Origin: Tubulanus polymorphus
Lineage: Eukaryota > Nemertea > Palaeonemertea > Tubulaniformes > Tubulanidae
Reading direction: 5' to 3'
DNA length: 64,000 nt
Assembly (NCBI RefSeq): GCF_964204645.1
Contig: NC_134025.1
Location: 19,436,001 to 19,500,000, forward strand
Position 1 is the stretch's first letter, and the number at the start of each line of letters is the position of its first letter. Positions 46,084 through 55,815 of the stretch are shown here, one piece after another. A program made the position numbers and the translations under genes. Below the pieces are notes generated by a model that saw only the letters and a program-made list of their open reading frames with translations, was not told the DNA's origin and did not search any database.

Positions 46084-47930
46084 ATGGCTGCTGCTGATAG
46101 TGCCAAAACTCCACGTGAAAATGACGAGGCGTTTGAAAACGTTTTGGAAAAGATTCAGAATGGTTTCGAGACTGGAAAATATTTTTCGATGAAAGAAATT
46201 CAGGACACAGATCTAGAGCTGTCAGAAGAACCAAAAGCCAGTTTCATTTCAAGAAGATCAACCTTTATCGCAGCTATCATAGACAGACTAGGTCCAGCAT
46301 TTGGTAAACTCCGGTAAATGAATTTCTCAAATTCTTTCTCTCAATTAAAACAAAAAAAATAACAAATATAGCTGCATAGCAGCGATAACGGGTTTCTGCC
46401 TAACTGGTTCATATATCACACTGGGAAGCGTCATCGAAATAATTCTAATCAGTCCATAACATATGACTTATTTCCAAGAAGCGCAACCTGGGTCAACAAT
46501 ATGCTGGATATATGGATCCAGCTACATACAAGGGCTACCACGTAAGAAGTATCGATGTACCAAAATGGCTTAACCGAAGATTCTTTCGAAGTCCCCTGGT
46601 GGCAGTTGCATGAACTAGTCTGTCGCACATGCTCTCCTGGCGCGTTTTGATCCATAATTTCGTTAATAGTAGGTTGATCTACCTTTATGCATCAATTTGT
46701 CTAGTGAGGAATTTGCATTCAGAAATAAACAACGATTTTCAACAAGTTGCTTTTGTTTTCATTTATCAGTGACAGTTTACATATTGCTCATATGTTTGAA
46801 CTATAACAACTTTGAAAACGAACGTATACTCAATGAACATTAATTTACTTCAATCACAAAGAGGGGATTATTATAGGTAGGCCTAACAAAATTATTGCAT
46901 TGTCGGGATTAGAACATGTCGGGATTAGAACATGATGTGGCACCAACTGCGTCAACGTCTTTGCGATTAAGGTAATGTTGATCCGAGTTCATCTGCCAAA
47001 CAGATGATATACTGGTGGTACAAAATGCCGGCTATAGATGAAACAGAAACGGGAAATGACGGATTGGGACCTATATAGGTCCAATTTTGTGATTTGCAAA
47101 AACAAAATGGCGGCTTTTTGAATTGCTCATATATGAGTCAGATAGCGAGAATTGACGTGTCCAGACTATTGCGAGTCCTAATCTGTGATTTACGGTTGAG
47201 TTGATGCTCAAGGTCATCGGGTAATCTTTCGGGATGCACTTTTATCAATGGATGACGATTCTTTGCGTTATTCTTGTCGCTGTTTAGACCCGGTAATTAC
47301 ACGGGATTAATTCATAATAAATCACTACACGCATAATAAATCACTACACGCAAATTTGAAATGGTCAGGCGCTGAGTTATATTTTTGACAGAATTGAAAT
47401 TTACGTTTATAAGCTATTAGTAGTCGAATCTGAGAGGAGTTACATTTCATGAAAAATTTTTGGCTGGAAAGTGGAAAATTTATTATAATAATAATCAACA
47501 GAATTACAAGAGGGTTTCTGCGAAAGCAGCAGAAACCCTAATTAGTATTTCAGTGGGTATAGTTGGTTTACCTCTAACATACGGTGCATATTAGAATTAT
47601 GCGACAACATGATATCGCACATCAAATCATTTCATTTTTCTAGTACTGGATGTATTAAAAAACAGTGGTCTCTAATTTTACGGGGGTTATTGCAGAGACG
47701 ATTCTGCTATATTGCTACCAAAGTCTATGAAAGATGGTTCTCTTCACATTAAATCAATTAAGACATCAGATTCACAGCATTTAGGACAAGGAGATTCTTT
47801 TGATTTCAAAAGTCATAATGATACTGAATGCGATTTGGTTCTCCTTGCGCCCTCTCTACGGAAAGATCTCGATAGCACACCAGGTCACTCAGGCTGGAAT
47901 CATATTGACAGCAGCCATGTTAAAAGATAA
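46084..47930 (+). CDS. Unrecognised two-exon protein, possibly a decaying gene
   Basis: Exon 1 (46084-46313) begins MAAADSAKTPRENDEAFENV in a good start context (gaacATGG) and ends CTCCG|gtaaat in phase 2. Exon 2 (47696-47930) follows acceptor 'gttattgcag' and restores the frame as DDSAILLPKSMKDGSLHIKS, ending HVKR-stop. The product is about 153 aa, acidic, with an SRRSTFIAAIIDRLGPAFGK helix. An upstream ATG at 45970 would add 38 residues with no support. I do not recognise the family. It starts 182 bp from, and divergent to, the first NUDT18-like exon found, so a shared promoter is possible. Further coding-like sequence follows in other frames to 48248. Confidence 0.45.
46365..47543 (+). mobile_element. 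Helitron/Helentron-like element, copy iii
   Basis: The 5' end is 'aatatagctgcatagcagcg' then ATAACGGGTTTCTGC. The 3' end is (AAT)n, 'acagaattacaaga', then the hairpin AGGGTTTCTG-cgaaagcag-CAGAAACCCT followed by AATT. This is the cleanest of the three copies (1.18 kb). It sits in the intron of the unknown gene. No protein is encoded. Confidence 0.55.
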
Positions 47931-48248
47931 TCCCAAATAATCTACGCAAATTTCATGAAGTTTTGATAAATGGTGAAAATGGTGTTGAGAACATAGAAGA
48001 ATCTAGACAAGTTGAAAACATAGCCCAAATTATCATATACGCTGCATCACATCATAGAAGTTGACCCCGAAGCATATCAACGACGCGATCTGAAAGATTG
48101 GTTACACGGTTTCATGCAGCTGGTCCCATAGGTATTGATACCATAAGACAAATTGATACGAGTATAGCAAATGATGCCTTAGAAAACAGTACAGAAAATG
48201 GGTTGTACATACCCACAGAACTTACAATGTATGAGCCTGAAAACCAAT
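47931..48248 (+). pseudogene. Frame-broken continuation of the unknown gene
   Basis: Directly after the stop at 47930 another frame reads PNNLRKFHEVLINGENGVEN and on to IAQIIIYAASHH. A second frame then gives VDPEAYQRRDLKDWLHGFMQ, and the first frame resumes with GPIGIDTIRQIDTSIANDAL to a stop at 48248. The segments look protein-coding and are consecutive, so small indels (real or assembly error) may have broken one frame. No intron could explain the first change, because the gap is too short. Confidence 0.4.
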
Positions 48249-48293
48249 AAGCCTTTTTACAGTTTCCAGGCGCCATTTTTGCGGGTGAACGGA

Positions 48294-48382
48294 AAAAATA
48301 GCCAAGGAAAAAATGGCCAAGGTATTTGCCTAGGAAAAAATGGCCAAGGAAAAAATGGCCACGGAAAAAAGGCCAAGGAAGA
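48294..48382 (+). repeat. Short tandem repeat of about 18 bp
   Basis: Units of 'ggaaaaaatggccaa' with variants (tagcc, acgg) occur about five times. 'tttgcctagg' interrupts them. Confidence 0.8.
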
Positions 48383-48385
48383 TTA

Positions 48386-50003
48386 AATAGAAAACAAACC
48401 ATCATTTCATTGACTAATAAGAAATCAAATGCATTGATGTTTTGACATGTCACTTTTTGAGATTATTAGATCTATTCCTCTATTCTATCTATTGTTCTAT
48501 TCCGCCGGGTCCGCATTGTTGAATTTTTTTCCCTATTTTTCCCCCGTTTAATTTTCTTATTCATTCATATCTCTGAATTGGATTAAGATAGAAACAAAGT
48601 AAAAATATCGATGAACTCAGCTGATTTCATGATATTACTCATTTATAAATCGAATGCAACAATGCGCACTGGTGAAGTTATAAACATTGATATCGTCTTC
48701 CCAATAATTCAACTTAATCTTCAGTTGGCGTCGTCACGCCTCACGTGACAGCTTAAACAAAGAGACTAGGTCGTGGTCACGCCTCAAGTGACGGTTCCTA
48801 TTACCCCCGATAGATGGCAAAGTAGTCGAGCCTGGCTGCTGACACTGAGTCAGCATGCTCTATAGAGAGGTCACAAGCGATTGTATATACTCTACACACA
48901 CAGGCAGTATGTACTGGTTGTCTTCGGCAACCAGGAATGTGAGTGTTGTATCAGCGGTTTTGGACCATATTCCTTGTTTCGACATATACCATACCCAGCT
49001 CAATTATCGCTTAGAACATATCAATCTTATCACTAAATAAACTCTCAAATTAATGCTTGAATAAATTTGAACGATTTCTTTGAATTTCATTTGAATAAGT
49101 TTCATTTTTAGGAGCCTAATTATCTGAAAACCCTGGGTCATCTGGGGGGGTCAAGATGACCCCCAGATGACTCCCTGACACGTTTTATATCAAGGAAATG
49201 AGATATCTAGAGGATTCAGAGGATCAACATTGAGGAAACCCAAAGAAACCAAACAACTGAGAAGTGATTACGAAATCAGCGAAAATTGAGCGATTTTCAC
49301 TTTTTTGAGACCCTGAGGATTTTTTGAAATTTCTGACCCCCCAAAGAATAAAATGACTGCCCTGGATGGTTTTCTTGTTGTCCTATGATATTATGAAAGA
49401 AAATAGCTATTTACTATTTTATTTGTATAAGATTCTGGCTTCTAAAGTGCAAAACAAAGACTTTTTTGGTTGCGTGACCTCAACTTGACCTCAGGTTTTG
49501 GGGGGTCCTACCTTGCACCCGTAGGTCCAAACTTTTTATAACTAACATTTTCTGGTAGAGATACCTATTAGCTTCATAACAGATATTGGTTTTAGGAGGG
49601 TCTCTACACTGGAAATGTATCTAACTTTACATAGAAATCATAAGACAATAAAGGCCAAAATTAATTCCCCCACATTGAATGGGTAATGAAGAAATATATC
49701 CCCAGCGAAAGATTGTTGCTCATTGTTGCATTCAAATTTTTGTAATTCTTACAAATTTTAATCTACATTTTCAGAGTTTTCAGGATCAATAGACATCTAT
49801 ATGTAGTCTTATGTGCTTTTAACCATTTTCAATTATCTTTATTAGTTTTTATGTAATTGCGAGTCAAACTTCCAAAATACGTTTTCTAGAGTCCCCTGCG
49901 TGCATCTTTATATCAGGAAATTTCACAATTTTACTGGTCCCTATACTTTGTTGAAATCAAAATTGTCAGTAACTATGGAAATAGAGCACCTATATATTTG
50001 AAA
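48386..50003. other. Intergenic sequence with one strong palindrome
   Basis: 49138-49172 reads GTCATCTGGGGGGGTC, a short loop, then the inverse GACCCCCAGATGAC, a 14-bp stem. 48735-48800 has two 'ggtc[a]cgcctca[a/c]gtgac' phrases. Nothing else is recognised. Confidence 0.5.
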
Positions 50004-51276
50004 CTAGGGATCCAGGGACACCACGCCCACTTGGGAAGTGGTTTCAAATGCTCAACAATCTAACAATTTCAATACATAACGCCCCCTAGTGACCATATAC
50101 AAAAACCAATGACCTTGAAACTTACCACAATCATAGAATATGTCAGCACCTATGATTTTTTTATTGATTGTAATAGCAAAATATGCCTCAATTTAATATG
50201 TAAATACTAAGTTATTCTACTATTCAACGCCCCCTGGTGACCATATGCAAACCCAATGACCTTGAAACTAACCACAACCATAGACCATGTCATGAACTAC
50301 AACTTTGCAATTGATCATGGTAACAAAAATATGCCTAGGTACCAATCTTATAAGGAAATACTAAGTTATTGTACTATTCAATGCCCCCTGGTGACCACAT
50401 AGAATAACTAATGTCCTTAAAACTCACCACAATCATAGACGATGTCATGAGCTACAACTTTGCAATTGATTGTGGAAACAAAATATGCAAAGGTGCGAAC
50501 ATGATATGGAAATACTAAGTTATTGTATTATTCATCGCCCCCTGGTGGCCATATACAAAAACCAATGACCTTGAAACTCACCAAAATCATAGAACACGTT
50601 ATGGGCTACAACTTTTTAATTGATTGTGGTAACAAATTATGCTTAGGTATCAACATAATGTGGAAAAACTTTCTCCGACCTACGAATGAGTACTGTTGAC
50701 ACTAAGATGGCCGCCAATTGCGTCATAATTGGCTGATCAAAAATACCTGTCTCAGGTATAAAACATACCTTTCCAAAGAATACCCATCACAAATTGCAAT
50801 GAGAAATGGCAAACCAATAGGAAGCTACAGGACCCAGAATTCCGGCCAAAATTGACATTTTTGGGCACTAAAACGGTCATAGGACGACCATTTTCAGTCT
50901 GATCGACCCAATTTTTGTTATGCTAATGGACCCTTGGTAGATTTAAATACAAACGAATGATCAAGGTAATTGATCAAAGCTTATTCAAAATTTCCCTCAA
51001 AAACTTCAAAAATGTGTAAAAAGTGCTGATTTTGGCGAACAACAGTGGCTGGCAATCGGCCATCTTGATTCTGACAGGGCCAGTTTTTGGGCTGAAGATG
51101 TATCTAGGGTAGATGCATGTATAGACCAAATATCAAGACATTACATTGTCTTCAAAACTTCCCAAAATAACTGGATTCCGTCTACGGACGGACGAACGGA
51201 CAAATGAACACTATGACGGCCGACGACGGATAATCACTCATCAACCACGCTGACCTTCGGTCACAGCAGAGCTAAA
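50004..51276 (+). mobile_element. Pearl/HINE-like element, second full copy
   Basis: The head CTAGGGATCCAGGGACACC is followed by CCCACTTGGGAAGTGG, four core units of about 150 bp (50090-50640), the GATGGCCGCCA segment, a GACGGACGAACGG run, and an alternative 3' end CCTTCGGTCACAGCAGAGCT instead of the GGGACTAAAGTCCC palindrome seen at 15005. It is otherwise colinear with 13777-15030. Confidence 0.65.
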
Positions 51277-51984
51277 AATATGACTATAAAGAATCTTTCT
51301 ATATGGTCGGGTTAGCAAAAAGATAACAACTTCAGTTCAATCAAAGACATTCAAATGAATTCCACTTACAGATAACTAGGCCTAAATCAGTTCACACTGA
51401 ATAGTAAGACAGTTCAAAATAAACGATAGTCCCAAAAGACTTCAGTTAGAGTAAGGGAGGAGGGCGGTAAATTGGGATTTTTGTAAGACATAAGAGATAC
51501 AGGCATTCCGTATTTTGGAAATAAATGAGACTGGTGGTATATCAGAGTGAAGTGTATCGTGACATGACTGTAGAATAATGCCTATTTCAACTTGACTCCA
51601 GAGCACATCGGCTCAGTCAATTTTGGTAGCGCATTAAGTTTGAAGTCTTGTTGCATTCAAGAGTGAATATTTTTGCTTGATGCTAAAGTTAGTGCTTACA
51701 TTATAAAGTATAAAAACCAATTTCCAAGTTAAAAGATTATATATTGAGACTGTGTTTTTAGCAAAACAACAGCACTCAACTCATGAAATAATTCCAGATA
51801 CCAAGTTGGGCCTAGTTGTAAAAATAATATATCTACAGACTCTGAAGAGTTAATAGGTGCACAAAATTAATCAGATTAAATTTGCCACAAGACACAATTA
51901 TTCCCAAAATGAAACTATAAATTCAAGAAAGGATTTAGTAAAAATGATAAAAATTGATTTGCTATAGGCTATCCTTTTATGAAT

Positions 51985-52304
51985 GACCAGTTGAATAAGA
52001 GAAAAATCCTCCATTTTGTGAAATTTCTTGAATTTGAACATTGCCACCATGCCTACGTCACCCTGATTTAGTTGTTGAAACCCCATAAGAAAAATAACTC
52101 CATTTCATAGGCATGTAGTTAGTTACCTAATCATTGGTGGTAAGCTTTTTATAATCGGATGAGCTTATACCAACTTATATGTGGTTTGTGAAAATATCCG
52201 ATGGTGAAACGAAACCACAGACAGGTTACTGACTAATAGACATGGTGACAATGTTCAAATTCAAGAAATTTCACAAAATGGAGATTTTCTCTCTTATTCA
52301 ACTG
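51985..52304. repeat. Inverted repeat, arms of about 65 bp
   Basis: The left arm 51985-52051 (CCAGTTGAATAAGAGA... CCATTTTGTGAAATTTCTTG) and right arm 52240-52304 are near-perfect reverse complements around a 188-bp loop. 'aggctatcc' and 'gataggcct' extend it loosely outward. 51277-51984 holds nothing recognised. Confidence 0.8.
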
Positions 52305-52886
52305 GGATAGGCCTAAAGGAGTCTTTTGTCAATCCATCTAATTGGTGCAGAACTGGAATAATATCGGATATTCAGTGGTTGTCCGCGATTTTTGGCACTT
52401 GTTAAGACCTAAATGAGGTATGTACCCCAAAAAGTAAGTGAAATATCCCACAAAGGCCACAGAGAGAAACGTCTCATAGGCCTACCCAATAACAAATGGA
52501 CATTATAATTAATACCGGTACCCACTTAGATTCGGTCTTTTCGTGTCATATTCGCCAACAACAGCAACTGATTTTCCTTCGAGTAAGAAACTGAGTTCTA
52601 GTTCCAATCCTTCCATTAGAAATCGGACGATATCACTTTCGTTTTAGGATTTGTTTATGGAAATATGCTCAACGACCTTGAAAGCGCTCCTTGAATAATA
52701 TTTCTCCTGATTAGGATATTCACGGAGCGACCCCTTTCTCGTTTGGGAAGTAATCAAACATCTGTCAAATAATGGGTACTACAACAGATTTTTTCTGGAC
52801 TCAACAGGTTTCTTCACTGTTGTCAATGTAAGTTAACCATCATTTCAATTTTCCAACTTGATGTTACAAAAAATTTAGTTTTCTAG

Positions 52887-54100
52887 ATACCGGTTCACAG
52901 GGACTTGTCACAATTGATAGTGAATGAATATAACCACAATGACAATGACCAACCCTAGTATCCCAGTATGATATTTTTTTATTATACATACAAGGATACT
53001 GGGGTTGGTCATTAATACTTATGGCACAGGGGTTTGGCGATGGGCTTGGATTTTATTTCCGGGTTGTTGATAATCTCGCGAGAATGGCGCTAAATATGAA
53101 CTGCGAATAAATTCAAAATATCACGGAAATACCTTGTGTTTATATTGTTTATTTATCCGCTATAAAGTTCTGATAAACAATTGGTCGTTAAGAATCATTA
53201 TCAGACGGTCGTCACGCTACTATATAAAAGAACAAGGGATGAAACGCCTTCAGAGTTGTGCCAGCCAGAAAGTTGGGAATGTCACGTGACTGTCCATTCT
53301 CGCGAGATTATCAACAACCCGGAAATAAAATCCAAGCCCATCGCCAAACCCCTGTAACTTATGGTGGCTGATAAGGGCCATAGCGTAAAATTCCTGGTAT
53401 GTAAATGAGGGTGCCAGAACGCCAGAACGAAAAAAAACGACGTCCAATTTTCTCTGAAAGTTCGTTTTGGCGCACCAAAACAAAAAATATTCCGCTTTGG
53501 CGCCCCGCCAAAACAAAGTTTCAATATGGCACCCCGCCAAAACGAATTTTCGTTTCGGCGCCCTCGCCTAAATGAATTTTCATTTTCAAAACGAACTTTC
53601 ATTTTGGCGCCCCTGCCAAAACAAAGAATATTCCGTTTTGGCGCCCCCGCCAAAACGAACTTTCATTTTGGCGCATCCGCCAAAACGAACTTTCAATCAC
53701 GTGAAATAATTCTATATATGCAAATTTATGCAAATTACACACAGGATCAACGCGCCAAATTGAAAAATAATTTTACTGTGGTTGAATGCTTGTTTTGGCA
53801 GGGGCGCCAAAACGGAAATAACCGCGCTAAAACGGAATATTCTTTCTTTTGGCGCGCCAAAACGAACTTTCATAGAAATTTCGACGTTTTTCGTTGTTTT
53901 GGCGGGGGCGCCAAAACGGAATTTTCTTTGTTTTGGCGCGCCAAAACGAACTTTTAAAGAAAATTGGACGTTTTTTTCGTTTTGGCGTTCTGGCGCCCTA
54001 ATTTACATACCAGGAACTTAAGGCTATGGCCCTTATCAGCCACCATAGATATTGGTTTTATTCATTCACTATCAATTGTGACAAGTCCCTGTGACCCCTT
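52887..54100. repeat. Nested set of four inverted repeats
   Basis: Outer arms: CAGGGACTTGTCACAATTGA (from 52899) and its inverse near 54060-54100. Inside: 'tgaccaaccctagtatcc' with its inverse across an AT-rich loop (about 52947-53013). Next are 53029-53093 with 53286-53350, sharing GGGTTTGGCGATGGGCTTGG and CCGGGTTGTTGATAATCTCG. Last is the foldback at 53360-54047. Confidence 0.8.
53360..54047. mobile_element. 688-bp foldback filled with GGCGCC palindromes
   Basis: The arms (about 53360-53475 and 53930-54047) start TATGGTGGCTGATAAGGGCC and stay inverse-complementary through 'ttcctggtatgtaaat', 'cgccagaacg' and 'gttcgttttggcgc'. The interior is a loose array of TTTTGGCG...CGCCAAAACGAA palindromes in alternating orientation. 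ORFs on either strand here are artefacts of the repeat. The identical terminus occurs at 16960-16981 beside the 31-bp satellite. Confidence 0.8.
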
Positions 54101-54329
54101 TACCCCTTCATTTCACACGTTGTGTGTGCAAGACTAAAACTTAACCAATTCATATTCGACAATGTGTAATGTAGGCCTAATCAATTAAATTACTGGTACC
54201 GGTACATGTAATTAGGCCTACTTAGTACACAAGGGGGGGTTGACACCATAGCTAGCCGGGGGTCCAAATCAAAGATTCCACCCAGAGGGCAGAATCCTAG
54301 AACTTACCACCTGGCTTGTTTTTGCGATA

Positions 54330-54620
54330 GATAGGGCCTTAGTCTAAAAAACTCTTATCTAAATATGTTTTATATGGTTTGAACATATCTGCTTCATAAT
54401 TCCTGTGTTTGTATCTATTTGTCCTATTCATATATCTTTGTATTGTTTCTTAGCTCTCGGTTCCCTTCCTTAGTAACCTCTATAATTTTGAATTACTGTT
54501 ATTCATATTGCGTTTTTGTTCTTCTGATGATCGGGCTTAATTAAAGCTACGAAACTGTCAAGAAAATATACTACAGATTTACAATTTTACAGACCTAACT
54601 GTGGGTTTTTATTTGTTAAC
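54330..54620 (+). mobile_element. Penelope-like element 3' tail
   Basis: There is no coding sequence, but 54524-54560 has a hammerhead-like core followed by 'cagacctaactgtgggtttt', the kind of tail seen downstream of Penelope-like ORFs. Strongly 5' truncated. The ORF at 54629-54958 downstream is not recognised. Confidence 0.45.
54520..54562 (+). ncRNA. Hammerhead ribozyme-like motif
   Basis: CTGATGA at 54524-54530, then GCTT-AATTA-AAGC as a short stem-loop (stem II position), then CGAAAC (54550-54555) and TGTC. CUGANGA, stem II and GAAAC in this order are the conserved hammerhead core. Helices I and III are too short to judge by eye. Confidence 0.5.
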
Positions 54621-55682
54621 CCATTACCATGTATATCTTTAAAGTTAAACATGCTTACTACACAGTCTACGATGACTTCATCTTTATCAGCAGTTTATAT
54701 ATCATTGGAAATCCAAGAACGAATCCATCTTTGTGCTTAAAAATAAAATGTACTCAGTTGATCCACAGGCACTTGAATATGGGCTTTGACCTTGTTGGTG
54801 TGTTAAAAATGATAAAATTTATCGTAATCTACGATAAAAACACCAACGGGGTTGCCGTCTTGATTATCCATGATGCAACTGTTTTACCCATGATCCAATG
54901 CGCATCCCTCGTCTTACTATACTATACAGAAAGGCTGGAAACGCTCCTATATCCGTAATGCTTAAATCTACCTGCAAATATCGGGACAGATGACGTCACA
55001 GCAATCCCAAAGAGGCATCGCAAATTTTCAAAAATCAATTTTGTTGCCAGTTAAAATCTTTAATGGAGCTAAAACAGTGTCAATGTTTCCAAAAAATCAT
55101 CTACAATTGAAATTATGGGCGCTCCTTATATTTCAGGATTAAAATTGACACAAAATTGTCTCTCATCCTTTCAGAAATATCATATTTTCGAATGTATTTC
55201 TTCAAAGATATCTAATAATATTGGTGGGACTCTTCCCTAGTAGCATATGAAAGGCTGCTTTACTCAAGAAAATGCCTTTTTTTTCTTCTGGACGATGGCC
55301 TACTAAATTTCCTAGATCCGCCCCTGGTGGTACCTAGGATACTGGGTCGAATCTTTGATTTTGGAGCCCCCAGCTTTGAAGTGAACTGGTACCAAGTCTT
55401 TCAGACTTTCCGATAATACTTTTGTGTAATTGAATTCAATGTAATGTAAATTAAATAAATTGTTACTATGATCTGCATGGTACTCTTTTCATTGAAACCG
55501 ACAAATGCTCGCATTTTGTATGACTGTTACCTACATATTGTTACATGGTGTATTACGCAATGATCTGTGCAGGCCTAGGTGCTGGCACTAATTCTGCTTG
55601 ACCATTTAAGAAAACTACATGTTTAAACCACCAACTATTTAATTTAATTTCTCACAATTTGCATCATTTCTAACCCTTGCAG

Positions 55683-55815
55683 GTCTGTTGAGTCACTGGT
55701 AAAATGCTCACCAAGATACATTGATGATATAAGTATCTTACCTTCCACGCTGAAAGACCAGATTATAAAACTCATGGCTAAAAGAGGTTTTATTACTGAT
55801 AATAATTTACATAAG
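55683..55815 (+). CDS. AMN1-like exon, splice donor unclear
   Basis: The acceptor is 'taacccttgcag'. The frame reads SVESLVKCSPRYIDDISILP, then KDQIIKLMAKRGFITDNNLH and K. Homology wants the exon to end after AAG (55815) in phase 0, but the next bases are TTAAGT, not GT. One missing G would give AAG|GTTAAG. The GT at 55815 or 55820 would put the next exon out of frame. Confidence 0.7.

Noticed and set aside
53250-54021. ORFs on both strands with WRGAKTE / FGAPAKTNF repeats
   Set aside because: They are produced by the GGCGCC palindromic array. The same sequence reads open on both strands because it is self-complementary.
54629-54958. 109-aa ORF as first AMN1 exon
   Set aside because: The sequence does not resemble the AMN1 N-terminus and no donor joins it to 55683.
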